A stretch of 64,000 bases of DNA from Symbiodinium sp. CCMP2592 (GCA_905221615.1 CAJNDT010006142.1:248001-312000), one strand, 5' to 3'. Shown: positions 34,001 through 46,740, numbered from the stretch's first letter. Made by a program: numbers and translations. The notes: generated from the sequence alone by a model not told the origin.

Positions 34001-37000
34001 GCAAGATCGTGCAAGCAGAAGCTAAGTGCATGTCATTTCTTCCTTGCAAGACGTGGTCTTTCAAAGCACATCTCAGGTGCTGCACATTCTCTATCATCTC
34101 GGCCCACCAAGTGCTCAGAACAGGTGCAGCTGGCTTCACTGTGCTTGCTGCATTCATTGTCGGGGTGGCATCCATCCACTGTGAGACGTCAAACACGAGG
34201 TATTTGTTCAATGGCGACATGGTGGACCGCGGGAGCCAGGCATGCCAAGATCGGGGTGCTCGCAGAGTAAACGAAGCACGTGATTTCTTTGACCTTCACA
34301 AGTCAACATTCATCCTATAGATCAATCAACACGCCCTGCAATCCCCGGCAATCCGCGGAAAAAGCTGGCTACGGTGAGACTGGTTGCCGAGGCGCAACCG
34401 ACAGCCTCAAGACAAGCACGCCCTGCACCCTGTGCACGGAAATCCGGGACGCGCAAGAATGCCAATCCCTGAATTAGCCAATCCCATACCCAGAGCCAAT
34501 GCTCAAACAGCTGACACGATACCAGAATCCCGAGCCCCCAGAGCGAAGATGAGAAATGCTAACGGCGCCACAAGTCAGATTTTCACGACGGTCTACAGCA
34601 GTTTAACAAGTTTAGAATCGTCAAATACGAGACCAGGTCGCCGTCGACATATCAATACGTAACTCTAAAGCACCATGTCAGCAAAGAGCCATGTCAAACG
34701 CTAGACTAAGGATTTAGATGACGTAACTTTCCGAATAGACCAGGTCAATATGTACTCGGGCAGCCAGGCGCTACGAGCTGCTTCAACTGCAGATCCCATG
34801 GTGAACCAGGACACACGAAACCAGGTCAGGCTGATGACATTCTTGACATGCAGTTGTTTTGCGAAGCAACATGCAATATGATGGAGCGCAAAGTAAGATT
34901 AAACATAAAACAAGTTCTAAGCCGGAAGCAACTTCAGATCCCAAACGACTTGTACAAGGAGTGAACCGACTTCAGTTGCAACAAAGGATCTCAAAGGCAA
35001 ATGTTTCTCTTATCTGCGCAACTGCGACATCAACTACGATTTCAGAAGGAAGGCGTCATCTATCAACGAAAGGGACACGCTGCAAACGAAAATGAACGAC
35101 AGCCTGCAGAAACTGCCTGATGTTGAGCTCTAGGATTTGGCCTTTGCTTCTTTTTCTTTGACCAGAGAGGATTTCGGAAGTCCAGAGCAGATGCAACGGA
35201 CACGACAAGCCCAATGGCCCAATGGGCCAATGCCCTGCTTCCCTGTTGTTTGGAAGTTGGAAGTTTCTTGGCCAACATGAACCGAAGTAGCTCCTCTCGG
35301 GGTTCGAGACAGCTTTCGCTGGATGAGAACCACCACCAGGATCAGAGGAGATATCCCTGCTTGCAGGAGTCACCTTCCGTAAATCCCAATGGAGGTCTTA
35401 TAATCTTCGTCCGCACCAACATCCAGCCGCTAGCGTACATGCTCGGTTCGATTGCGCCTGCTACTTCGGTGCATGTTTCATTGTGTCCATTGTTCCAACT
35501 TCCAACATGTTCCAAGGCCACTGCTTGCTCATACCATGTGGCTCGGTTCTGGAAAACGACCCGTCCGATGTATGCCGATGCCAACCCCTGCAACAAGCCA
35601 AAAGTCTGTGTGGATAGGAAGGGCAGCCACTGCCGGGTGAGGAAGATGAGCCCTTGCGGAGACGAAACTCAGTGACGAACTTGCCACACTTAACGCAAAA
35701 TATCAATCTGTTTGCTGATTTTGGCACTTGATGCAAAGACAACAACGTTTATGAATGCCATCCGCGATCGTGCGCAGGGAGTTGCCGCATCGTGAGGGTG
35801 CAGAAAACTACCTGCAAGGCAATTTCGAATGTGAGTTTGCCAAATGTCGACCAGAGTCGGTTATCCACTATCGTTGTCAAGACGGTAGCCTAACTGTCTG
35901 AAGCATGATTGAGCAGGAACGAGCCAACAAAGTAAATGAGCAGTTGGATGTTGCAGATGATCCTGAGGAGAGCAATGCCACGAGATGTGCTCCACAGAGT
36001 TTGTTCCCCCTGCAGCGGTCACAGGCTTGCTAGATTTTGTTACGACGTCTTCAAAAAACGTCCTGGAGGGAGCCTTCCTGCACCACCTTGGTGGCCTAAC
36101 TGGACCAAGTGTCGTTCACGACGAAGATAAAGCAAAGTTTGAGCTCCAAAATGCTCCAAACATACCTTTCAAAATCTCTTCGAGGGGCGGACATTGCATC
36201 TTTCTCCCCAGGGAGCCAATTCCATGCCGAGGCCGGTGGAACATCTGTCACGACACACCGAATTCGTACCCTGCCGTGAGTGGAAAGGCATGCACGCGAT
36301 GTTGACACCAGGTCACGTCGACCACTCTGCAAAAGTGTTTGTTCAAGGACGATGAAATTGAGAGCGGAAAATACAGACTCCGTAAACGACATTAAACTGA
36401 GAGGCACCGTAACACCGCGGAACGAAGCTTGTTTACAACGCCACCATTTTCGTGGCCAATGGATGTGTTCGACTGCCCTAACTAATTTGAGACGGTGTGA
36501 GTAGTAAGCACTTCCATCGAACAAAAGGGAAGATGACGTGGACGAGCGGCCACACGGATCCACTTCCGCAGGTGCTTAACCTCAAGCTCAATTGGACGTC
36601 TAGCCTCAATACGACGCTTCCTGCAAGCAAAGGCATAACGGAGTGCAGTACGAGTGTCAATCAATCACTCGTCGAATTTCATTTGGCCTAGAGACGACCA
36701 GACAACACAACGGATTGCAGCGTGTGACCGTGGCACTCGTCATGAAAGCACCAAAGTGCAGGCACCCGGGAGTGATTGTCGCGAGAGCTCGTACTTAGCA
36801 TACTCAACGGACAACCCTGTCATATGTCACCGCAAAGTCGCCCAGATTTATCAAAGCACGCTCCCGGCTTTCACGGACATATGACATGCCAGAGCATGAT
36901 AGAGCATCAACACCACCAGGAGGCATTTCAATTTCCTGCTACATGCATCCAAGAGGCTCGCAGGGTGCACGGTCCAAAGCCTTCCCAAGATCAAACTTCA

Positions 37001-40000
37001 GGCAGCAACCACAGGACTTGGACCAGAGGATTCCAAATCGAATGCCAAGTGGGCAAGAATGGCTCAGCTCCTCGGGACGTGCGTTCGCCCACATTTCCTA
37101 GCTGTGACGCCTGCTGCCAAAGTTTGTCGAGCCGTTGCGCGCATAAGGCAGCGCTTTCAAGGGAGAGCGCTAAGCGACGCTGAGGGCTAATCGGAGGATG
37201 ATGACTCGATGGAGTCAACTCGTTTGGAGCATGAGCACCGTGAAGCCGGCAATGATGATGTTCGGCCACTTGCCGTGCAATTCAACGGATGGAGGCGACT
37301 CATCATCGACTGGAATGAGAAACCGTAGTCGCCGAAAAGGCAACGCAATCAGGCTTACCATGTTGAAACTGAGCAGTAAGGGCTCGTCAAGTCGGCCGAC
37401 CAGCAAGCTTCACATTATTTCGCATTTCGCATTGCTAATTAATGTTGGCAGCGAGTTTCACATCCGGACCCGTGCAGATGACGAGCTTTGCAGCTTTGTC
37501 TAGGGGTGATCAAACTGGTACTGATCCTTGCCCACTCGACACAAAGGACAAAAGTGAACAGTGCACTTGCTTGATCGACTTCCAGTACTACAACTTTCAC
37601 ACGGGCCGACCCAAATAGCGAACAACTGACCTGCTTTCAACAAGTATGGGCCGAAACGCTACACAGACAGAAGATGCTCACATCAGACAGGCAAAAGCAA
37701 AGGCCATAACGAAGAAACAGGACGAGCCAGAAGGGAAGAGATGATCAGAGCAGAAAGGTCGGGTAGGGAACTGAAGGACAAGGGATAATGCTTCCATGCG
37801 ACATCTATGACCCAAAAGAGAGTGAGGCGGTCAAACTTTATCAACCTAAGCACGTGGAGCTGAGCATATCTGGCGAAGACGTTCATAGAGCAAATGGCTC
37901 ACGCCGAATATTTTCATATACATCTGCATTTGAAGACTTCGCCATCGCCATGACCAGAAGAAGACTCCCGGACCAGCGCATGATCACCGTCATCATGACC
38001 GTAATTTTCATGTGATGCCGCATGGGCGGAACCAGCTGCTCAGAACTTCTGCGGAATGTTAACCTGCGGACAACCGGAAATTAATAGCCAGCCCAGTCGT
38101 ACACAAGCTGCGGACATCACATGCGATGGCCATTATGGACACAAGTCCTCTAGAAGCATCGATACACACCACCACAGACACGAAACAGAACCATTGTCGT
38201 CGACAGACAGTGTGCAGAGTCCTGCCTATGGAATTTTGCCCGTGCCTTCCAGGGCGTCGAGATCCTTTTGATTCTATTTGCTTTTTTTCTTGCAGACCCA
38301 GAGCAGGGAGCTCAGTCGTGTCGCCTCCCTCCCGCCCTGCGATGCGCGCGATGGAACGTAGGTCAGTCATTGTGCATCGTGGCAACCACGAGAACGAGGC
38401 CAGGTTCAAAATGCACGAAGCACAGCACTTGCCTGCGCACTGACTCTTTTGCTTCGAGGACATGAACGCATTGCACGCGGACAACGGCGGAGGCTTCGAA
38501 GATGAGGCGCACATTCTGTCTCGTGCAGCTTGAGCACTCCAGGGCGATGTGTAGAAGCGTCAGGTGATGGAAAAATACGGCCTGTCCGTGCTTGTAGCCC
38601 AGATGGCTCGCTGGCAGCATTTGATGCGGCTTTGCTCGAGTTGCGTACTTCAGGTACCGGCATTTCGTCAGTTCCTTCAAAGTCATGTCGTTGGCATCTG
38701 TCATCAACAAGGCCAGTATCTGCACTGTTCGGACCAGCATTTTTGATCCGGCAACTGATGGTACTTGCAGATGTTCTCAGGAGATCTTCGTTGTGCATGG
38801 CGGGCTGACGCGGGCCCTCGCCACAACAACTCACATGCTTGCTTGAGATTCACATACGTATGGAAACCTACGAAGGTGAAGAACCTTACAATCGACTACA
38901 TCAACACGTTGCCTTTCCAGGCAACCTGCCATTGCAGTGCCTGTGCAACGTACCGACACCTGTCATTCCAAACAGCCCGAACACCCAACCGTTCTTTGCG
39001 AAGTGTTTCGTTTCAGCCAGAGGGTATTGAGACAGAGGACTACACCGCGCCACATCCCATGTCCAGCAACGTGAAGGCGATTTCGATGTGCGATAGAAGA
39101 TTAGCAGCACCGTCGATGTTTTCGATTTGGCATTTCCAATGGCAGGAACAGCTTTTCTCTGACCTGCTTTGGAGCGATCCCACCGAACACGAGGGGAAAT
39201 ACAAGCTACTCTGGCTTGCTTGGTCGGATGAACGGGATCGGTTTTGCTGGGTGCGAGCAGCAGGTCAGACCGTGGCGTGGGAATAAAGTACGGCCCTGAT
39301 GTGACGACCAAATTCTGCAGCCAGAATCGGCTGAGGCAGGCATGTTGCCAAAGAACATCCCGAGCGTCCTCCAAGTTTCTGGTTTTGTCGGTGCGGCAGG
39401 TTTCTGGTCAGAAGCCATCAAGTGCCAGAAGATGGGCACGCACGGGGGATGGGGATTGCAATGCTCTTGAGCGGTTCAAGTGGAAAGCTGGGTTTGTGTC
39501 AAGGTGATGTAGCTATTAGCACGTGCTTGTGAGGCGTGGCTTCCAGAAACAGCACAACGACCGCTGCGTAACTGTCTTCAGTGCCAGCAACTACTGTGGC
39601 GATGGAGGGTGGGGTTCGCAGGGGAACTGCATGGTGTTTCCGGGAAATGGACAGTGCCTTGGTAGGAACTTTGGCGCGGTGATTGTCCTGTCTGCCGCAA
39701 ACTTTCCACGCTACGAGGTGTTCGAGCCGGGGCCTGACATGGCCTCGTGTGACGTTCCCGCCGCATATCCGATGGTTTTGCGAGGGTGGGGGGGCAGGTT
39801 TCTGCAACACAGCCGAAAGAATAGCTTAGTGTAGGGGACGGGGGGGGGTTGGGGGCCGACTGCGCCAATATGTGCTTACTGTGTACTATCCTGCTTCCTC
39901 TACAAAATATTTGCCCCTCTGCGATTGCCTGCATGCATTGTGCTGTGTCAAGAATTTCAACGCTACGCCGCCCGCGTCGGCTTGCTGGAGACCAGCAGTG

Positions 40001-43000
40001 TGACAGGACTCAGAAGCAAGGGACGGAGGGGCAGCAGAAGGGCCGAAGAGCGGTTGGGGAAGAGGGGAGGCAGAGGGGGGGGCCCAGGGTAAGCAGAAAA
40101 ATGCCGAACAACAGCAGGAAAAGGGGGTCACGGGGGGAGGGCCGAAAAAGCAGGCAAAAACCGGGTGCGTCCAAACTTTGGAGAGGTAGGTGAGGTGGGT
40201 GGAGGGTGCCTGAGCTAACCCGCAAGACGCCTGGGCCTGTGGCCTCGGCGGAGTAATGAGTAATGATTAAGTCTGCATACACATACCCCCACATTCGCAA
40301 GCCCAAGGTCAACATTCCATACTAAAAGCAAGCCGAAACCATTGTGTAGACGACAAATATCTGTGCAGAAAATCCACGATCCCGAGGGGGGTTCGCCATC
40401 CGTCAAAGGGAGGGGTCACCACCAACCCCCCCTCCCAAAACACAGAAAACCTTCTTACCGGCCCCCGCTCTGCCAAGCTGGTCGCAGGTTCGCACTAGGT
40501 TGGGCGCGTGAAAGTTTGAAGCTTGGAAGGTTTCAGCTGCAGGAGTTCGAAAGTTTGAAGGCTTGGAAGGCGCAAGTGCGCGTGCGCCAAAGTCGAACCT
40601 CTCAAAGTGTCCCAAACGATCGAGCTCGACTCGCTGATTGGAACTCAAGCTACAACCCTCGGCCGTGGCCGAGTTCGATCGTCTCTCAAAGTTAGAAGGC
40701 TCGTTTTTTCGAAGGTTTGAAGGGTTCGAAAGTTTTTAGCGTCACAGCTCGAAACTTTCCAAGGTTGAAAGTTCGAAAGTTGTAAATTTGCGAGTTTCGA
40801 GTTTCTAAGATTGGCTCAAAGTCGGCTCGCGGCTCGCTGCTGAGGTCGAGAGATTGACGAATCGATGATTTCGGTCTTTCAGAGTTTGGGAGTTCGAAAG
40901 TTTGAAAGCGAACCGTCCGCTGGGTTCCGAGTTTGAATGTTTGAGAGTTTGAAAGCTGCAACCTTCGAAGGTACAAAAGATTGTGAAAGTTTGCACGGAC
41001 GCAGCTGGTCCCAGGTCTTAAACTCGTGCCCTCATGAAGCACCCGCCCCTTATGGCTGTGAATCTCCTGCCTCAAACTCGCACTGCTTTTACCCCATATC
41101 TTGAACCTGGTCCTTCATTGGTCGAGTTCGGTTGATCTCATGCTTTAAATTCCCCCAGACTGTCATGCCCTCGCAACCTCACCATATGACGGCGGCTGCT
41201 TGCATGAACCAAATCCGCCCTGTCCACATATTCAGCTCGCCCCCGCATTGGGCGATGGGGTTGGTCCCTTGTTATATAATTGGCAGATGAGGTTGGGCCC
41301 ATGTTGTAAATCCGCCCCCTCGTTAGGCGATGGCGGTTTGTTTCATACATTCATCAAGTCCGCCCCCACGTTAGATGATAGCAAGCGCTTGATCTCATAT
41401 CTTGTACCTGTCCCTCAGTACGCCATGGTGGTTGAGTTCGAAAATTGCTCAGCGCATCTCAAATTCGTCCTCTCGTTATTCGAGCCGTTGATCCCTATCT
41501 CAAACCAGGCCACCCCCATTTGTTACACGATGGTGCTTGATCTTCTATCTTGAACCCGCCCCTTGAGGCGGCGAGTGAGGTTGATCCCATATCTTACACC
41601 CGGCCCCTCATTAAGCGAGCGCGGTTGGATCCTGTCTTTTCATTACCAGTAGGCGATGGCAATTGATCCCATGTCGTAAGCTGGCCCTCTCATGTGGCAA
41701 TGCCGATTGCGCTCGTATCTGACCGGATGGGGAGCTGGCGGATGATCCCGTATCTGTCCAGATCTCAAATATCGGCCCTTCATATCGCTTTCTGGAGCAA
41801 CGATCACGCTGTGCGTTGGAGGGTGGGTGTGGGTAAACGGGGAGTGTGGGTGGGGTGGGACCGAATGCAAAACGCAAAACAAGCAGCAAATGCAGAACTC
41901 TCGCCTCTCCTTGCTATGTCTTCGGCTCGACTGAGCATCTTTCTTTAAGGCATTTCGCAGCGCCGCTGGACGAAATGCCTAGCATCGTTGCACAAGGCAG
42001 GACTTCTCTTGCAATGCATGGTGTCTGCTTTTGGCGGGGCAGGAGACTCTGTGGACTGGAACAAGACATCGACGTCTCAGCAGCGAGACAGTTTGGAGGT
42101 CCAGAAGCCCAGACGTTGCAAGCCCAAATAAGGACGACATGAAGATTTGTCTTTGCAAACGAATGTTTGTTTTGAGCTGTGTATGGTTTGCTTTCGGTGC
42201 CTAAAGTCATATATTTGCCAAGCACTGAAGCACGCCGCACCGCGTAGTTAACGGCAAAAGTGTGGTCCTCGGCACTCGCCGGCGCCACGCGCAGCATCGC
42301 GCAGCTGTGCACCAGCGCACCGGCTAGCACACCTCCGGCCCACGCACACCAACCGGCGCATGCTCGGCGGATGCGCACTGCCCGGTGCTACCTGGGCTGC
42401 CCCCACGCTCAATTACACTACTATCTCGTTGCAGATCCTCAAATATCATGACCATCCATGAATCCGCGATAGTAATGTTTCATGGAGATCCAACACGATG
42501 CCACTTTCCAGTAATGTTGTTCTAGCAGCCTGGTTGCTAGGTAAAATATGAACAGTTAGTCAGTCTCTGACCGGGCCGCAATAGGAAAGGACTGATTAAT
42601 TTAGATGCGTCTTCGGAAGGTTCAAGGTAGGTCTAGAAATGAAGTTAAAACATATTTTTTTCTGAGGTCATGTGGGTTTGTTGGTTTTCGCGCGCGCGCG
42701 CGCGGAAGGCATCCCGAGTTGCTCGCCAAGAAAAAACCTTTGCGCTCGGCACTTAATCAGTATTGCAGGCATTCCCGGTGCTCACTGAGCCTCACCCAGG
42801 CGCATGATCATCTCCATTATCGAGAAGAAGCCCCAGCTCTGGTCGTACATCATCCGAAATTCTCTAGGTGCTCCTTTGTCAGTCGTGTTCACTGCGCGAG
42901 CGAATGCGTTTTCAGTTCGGCTTGGCACAGGACAGAAAATGCCGATAGATGAGTTCGTGCAGATGATGGAAGCGTCCTTCGCTTGGCATCGTGACCATGG

Positions 43001-43043
43001 TGTGATTCCGACAACAAAAGAGGCTGCCACTGGCATTTTGTGA
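31034..43043 (+). CDS. PPP-family Ser/Thr phosphatase with N-terminal EF-hands
   Basis: A likely start ATG at 31034 (MAGDENMSAQEPPF) precedes EF-hand exons: 31139-31205 plus 31264 onward (DSNGDGRIQADE loop), and 32303-32363 plus 32447-32500 (DTDGSNSVDWKE loop, Asn at the usual Gly). PPP catalytic exons follow: end of 33354 (YTDVPQPDGR), 33412-33451 (LIIVGDTHGQ), 34077-34123, 34200-34239 (NGDMVDRG), 38253-38317, from 38362 (VHRGNHE), 38493 on, 38564 on, 38654-38711, 38781-38813 (EIFVVHGGL), 38876-38920, 39146-39205, 39264-39330 (RGVGIKYGPDVT), from 39399 (LVRSHQ), from 39534 (TVFSASNYCGDGG), from 39666 (NFGAVIVL). The metal ligands GDTHG, GDMVDRG, GNHE, RSH and VVHGG are all present, so it should be active. 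C-terminal exons lie at 42800 and 42945-43043. It resembles PPEF/RdgC, but those carry EF-hands C-terminally. Some exon edges between 32.5-33.3 and 39.7-42.8 kb are unsolved. Confidence 0.8.
34240..38252. other. Long intron of the phosphatase gene
   Basis: About 4.0 kb between the GDMVDRG exon and the next catalytic exon. It starts GC and ends CCAG. It carries only short ORFs on both strands and no recognised element. Confidence 0.6.
40505..41000. repeat. GTTCGAAAGTTTGAA-type degenerate repeat
   Basis: The words TTCGAAAGTTTGAA, AAAGTTTGAAGGC, GAGTTTGAAAG and similar recur a dozen or more times. The core TTCGAA is palindromic. The array lies in the phosphatase intron 39.72-42.80 kb. Confidence 0.7.
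41040..41760. repeat. Diverged minisatellite, about 50-bp period
   Basis: Successive units share the order CCGCCCC, TCATTAGGCGATGGCGGTTG, ATCCCATATCTTGAAC. Variants occur about every 45-60 bp. It adjoins the TTCGAA array and lies in the same phosphatase intron. Confidence 0.7.
42689..42704. repeat. CG dinucleotide run
   Basis: Eight CG units in a row, 96 bp upstream of the penultimate phosphatase exon. Confidence 0.95.
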
Positions 43044-43483
43044 CTCGAGGCAAATTGAAAGTGACAATCCGTGGAAGGAGGCCAGCCACGGACGCTACAG
43101 AATTTGGCCTCGTTAGGTCGCAGATCTGTCTTGAGGCCTTAGAGGAGTGGGGTGTGGTCCAGGATGGACAGATCGAGGCACCCGAACAGTTCGGCTGAAG
43201 AGGGGATGCTCAGCTCCCCTACTACGGCATAACCTCTCCCCACACCTGCTGGATATGTCATTATGTTCGCAATTATCCATCACCCTAAAACCTTGATGAA
43301 CACGTGCTGAGCAGTGCTGATATAATACCACTGCCTCCAGTGTCATCGAAACGACATTTCCAGTATCTTAATACACGGTTATACGTTAGATAATTTGGTT
43401 CGGCTTTTCCTGTCACTGTTGCTGTCGTTGCTGCTGATACTGGTGCTGGTGCCGGTGCTGGTGTTTGCGGTAATCGTCGTCGT

Positions 43484-43531
43484 CATAGTAGTAGCAGTAG
43501 TAGTAGTAGTAGCAGTAGCAGTAGCAGTAGC

Positions 43532-43575
<44 letters not shown>

Positions 43576-43620
43576 CAGTAGCAGTAGCAGTAGCAGTAGC
43601 AGTAGCAGTAGCAGTAGTAG

Positions 43621-43667
<47 letters not shown>

Positions 43668-43710
43668 CAGTAGCAGTAGCAGTAGCAGTAGCAGTAGCAG
43701 TAGCAGTAGC

Positions 43711-43781
<71 letters not shown>
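43484..43781. repeat. AGT/AGC trinucleotide microsatellite
   Basis: About 300 bp of alternating blocks of AGT and AGC triplets. It gives long poly-Val/Ala, Leu, Tyr/Cys or Thr/Ala translations on both strands, which are artefacts. It abuts the LINE endonuclease remnant. Confidence 0.95.
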
Positions 43782-43783
<2 letters not shown>

Positions 43784-43799
43784 CAAGAGCTCGGCATCT

Positions 43800-44333
43800 G
43801 CTTGGCGCTGCGGGTGATGCAAGACACCACGCCCCACCAGACCAGACAAGCCACTGCAGACAGAATTCATGTCAGCACCAACGCACAGCAACTTACGGTG
43901 AGGGATCCCATGTAACACCCGCCCAAGTTTGGACCAAACATCACTACGCTTAGCAGCATTGCTAGCCTTGCCAGTAACAGAAAGAGAAGTCTCCACAAAC
44001 TTGTATAGTCCTACAAGGTCAAGGTTCGGTTTCCGCAGCTCGCACCTCACATGTAAGAGACGTCCAGGGTGCCACGTGAGTCGATGTTTTCGCCAGAAAG
44101 GGGCAAGCAAAATGCCCACTTCCGAAAAACGCACAGAGGCATCCGCAGTTGTGAAAGGATTCCATCCGTTCCGCATGACCCAATGTGAGCCCTCGCGTCC
44201 GGAGCCAAGATGAAGTTCTTTCTTGAATGACAATGACGTCGGCCGGTCGCTGCTCCTCTAACCAAGCCCGACAGCACATCAAACGACTCCGGAGCTAGTC
44301 CCCAATGTTATACGTCATCAACCGCAAACGTCG
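43800..44333 (-). pseudogene. AP-endonuclease remnant of a LINE-like retrotransposon
   Basis: Read on the minus strand: RLRLMTYNIGD (44330-44298) is the N-terminal strand of an APE-type endonuclease, followed by a TAG in frame, then RPADVIVIQER (about 44245-44211), the catalytic Glu strand. After a frameshift comes HPGRLLHVRCELRKPNLDLV and ends with KLLCVGADMNSVC (about 43893-43857), corresponding to the GDFN strand but with Ala at the second position. In non-LTR retrotransposons this enzyme nicks the target DNA. At least one stop and one frameshift make it a fossil. The 3' part is lost into the trinucleotide tract, and no RT is seen. Confidence 0.6.
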
Positions 44334-44843
44334 CGCACCGGTCCGGTTGTGTGGTGGCTGCACCCTGCGAGTTCGCTCGGCAGCCGGCTGCTGAGCACCG
44401 TCACGAAGACCAAGCATGGCCGGCGTGTGCCACTTGCTTACGTACCAAAACCCGTGTCCGTGCACGCACGATTGCGCGCTCTCCCTCAGAGCTCGTTTTC
44501 GAGCCCAGGGAACCTCTGCAGCAAGTGTTGAATTGCTTTGCCCAAAAAAAGTTTCGTTCCCGAAGGAACTCCAAGGCGGCCTGTGGAACGCCACCCAACC
44601 CTCAGGTCTCCACTGTATTCTTGATCACACATCTCGCTTGGAAGCGCATCAGATTGGGGCTGGAATTGGGACCACCCCAGCCGAAGCCCTGTCGCCACAC
44701 AACGAGCAGAATGCCTGTCAAAAGTCGAGCAGGAAGCGCTTGCGAAACCATGAACCCTGTGACACTTCCGTGGGCTACAAAACCAGGCACCTTTCTGGCT
44801 CCAGCCGAGACCCTTGGTAGGAGTACTGATAGGAGTATTGGTA

Positions 44844-44844
44844 G

Positions 44845-44928
<84 letters not shown>

Positions 44929-44933
44929 GAGCA
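44844..44933. repeat. AGC/AGT trinucleotide tract
   Basis: About 13 AGC units followed by about 16 AGT units. Same repeat family as 43484-43781. Confidence 0.95.
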
Positions 44934-44979
44934 GGAGGCGACGCCCTGCCAACCACCTCTCCTAGACACTGTTTAACAG

Positions 44980-45296
44980 CACATCCATTTTTCTCGGTAT
45001 TTACAGTACTTTCGTGATGTTGTAGTCCAATACCAACCACCACTGTTGAGCACTGTTGCGGCTTCCGGGGTTGGGGGGGTAGGGTGGGGGGGGGGGGGTA
45101 TGATGACATGCTGCTCAAGAGCTCATTCATTTTACTCGGTATTTATAGTATTTTCGCGATGTTACAGTCCAATACCAACCACCACTGTAGCACTGCTGCG
45201 GCTTGCGGGGGTGGGGGGGGCATGATGACATGCTGCTCAAGAGCACATCCATTTTGCCGGTATGTACAGTACTTTCGTGATGTCGTAGCCAATACC
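44980..45296. repeat. Tandem repeat, 2.5 units of about 120-140 bp
   Basis: CGGTATTTACAGTACTTTCG recurs with small changes starting near 44995, 45137 and 45258, followed by a shared CCAATACCAACCACCACTGT and a variable poly-G run. The third unit is cut short at CCAATACC. Confidence 0.85.
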
Positions 45297-45424
45297 AGAA
45301 ATGATGAAGATGATGATGCTGATGGGTTTAGGTGCCAGGTGGTTGGTAGGGGAGGGGGGGGTTGGCTAGTAGTAGTTTGATGGATGCATGGTGCAGTTCT
45401 TCATGGTGTTGTTTGCACGGTGAA

Positions 45425-45565
45425 ATCCCGAAGGTTCAAAAACTACTTTGTGATTTTTTATGATTTCTGTCACCCTGAGCGGAATTATGCACGAATTGCT
45501 CGGCGCTTTCGGCACTTTAGGTCGTTCCACGTCGCTAAACGCACCATTTTTCTTTAATCACGATT
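45425..45565. repeat. Diverged direct repeat, copy 1
   Basis: Contains CTACTTTGTGATTTTT, CACCCTGAGC, GAATTGCTCGGC and CACGTCGCTAAACGCA in the same order as 45713-45850. Confidence 0.7.
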
Positions 45566-45712
45566 TCGGATCAGCTTTTTCAGATTGGAATATCAGGGAT
45601 GTAGCGTAGCGCTCCTGCTTCTCATGTTTGATCGAGTTCTGTTCCTGTCTGCTTTCCTATGTGAACTGCTTGTGTAAGACAGAGCAGGACCCGTGCCAAC
45701 AGCAGACTATGA

Positions 45713-45850
45713 GTATCCCAAAGCTTCAACAACTACTTTGTAATTTTTGACACCCTGAGCTGAAAGACGCACGAACTGCTCGGCTTGCCAGTACTTTCGG
45801 TACTTCACGTCGCTAAACGCATTTTTCTTTGATTCTTTGCGCATTCTAAT
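45713..45850. repeat. Diverged direct repeat, copy 2
   Basis: Same word order as copy 1, about 290 bp downstream, with small indels. Possibly solo fragments of one mobile element end. Confidence 0.7.
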
Positions 45851-46039
45851 TTTCGTAGCAGCCGAAAACAGCGTGGAGGTGCTCAAATCTGAACAACATT
45901 CACGCCAAAACATATGAAAACACCAGGCCTCCTTCCAGCGCGAGTCGTCCTCGTCGTAGTAGTAGTAGCAGCAGCAGCTGCTGCTGCTGCTGCTCGAGTC
46001 ATGAACCCGAGATTCTCCGGACACACAGCATGCTCATAG

Positions 46040-46336
46040 TTAAGGCGCTCCGAGTTGTGAATGTGAATGTGACAAGCAACTAGCATGATCTAGCATGTAC
46101 CGCTGTCCAGCCATGGACAAGTAGAAATGAACCAGCAAGTTACGGAACTCGGGGTCGTTGTGCGCATCAGTGTGAGCTTGAGTCATGATGTTGCGCAACA
46201 TGACAACCGTGGTGCGCCGATGTTCAGGACAGACCTGGTTGACAATAGTGCAAAGCAACGCACCCATCCAAGGATAAGCTTGTGTATGCCGCCGCAACCC
46301 ATGGAAGGACGCATGAGACAACCCAAAATCAATCAT
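46040..46336 (-). pseudogene. Retroelement polyprotein fragment with HTDAHN motif
   Basis: On the minus strand the frame reads VVMLRNIMTQAHTDAHNDPE, then FRNLLVHFYLSMAG. It resembles a conserved block in dinoflagellate retroelement-associated polyproteins (pattern L-x-N, H-x-D-x-x-N, N-x-x-x, then a Gly-Gly-x-x-Trp block; here the last block is degraded). The H-x-D pair suggests a 2-oxoglutarate/Fe oxygenase-like fold, which is inference. No intact reading frame surrounds it. Confidence 0.35.
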
Positions 46337-46644
46337 GAAGGAGTTTGCGGCAGAGTGCAGCTGAGCGCTCCGCGATCCTGAGAATCATGCAGGAACTGCT
46401 GCAAAGTGAACCAGCCAATGTGACCAGCTGGAAGAGCATTTCTCGCCTGACATTCTAGTGGTCCTTGTGGTGCAGATTGCGGGCCTCAACACTGGGGGCA
46501 GAGTAAACTTGCAAAACTCGATATTTGGCCACCTGCCGCCCGCATCATTGGAAAGAGGGGTCTCACCGAGGATGCTTATACCCGTTTCTGGATACATTTC
46601 AAAATCCCTAGCGGCTTTTCTGATTGAACCCATGAAGCGTCGTC

Positions 46645-46740
46645 GTCGTAGTAGTAGTAGTAGTAGTAGCAGTAGTAGTAGTAGCAGTAGTAGTAGTAGT
46701 AGTAGCAGTAGCAGTAGCAGCAGCAGTAGCAGTGGCAGCC
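46645..46740. repeat. AGT/AGC trinucleotide tract
   Basis: AGT/AGC triplets of the same kind as at 43.5 and 44.85 kb, about 190 bp left of element 2. Confidence 0.95.

Noticed and set aside
40505..41760. CRISPR array
   Set aside because: Units are diverged, spacing is irregular, and the array lies in a eukaryotic intron with no cas genes.
43483..43854. ORFs of poly-Thr/Tyr/Leu and poly-Val/Ser
   Set aside because: Pure translation of the AGT/AGC microsatellite.
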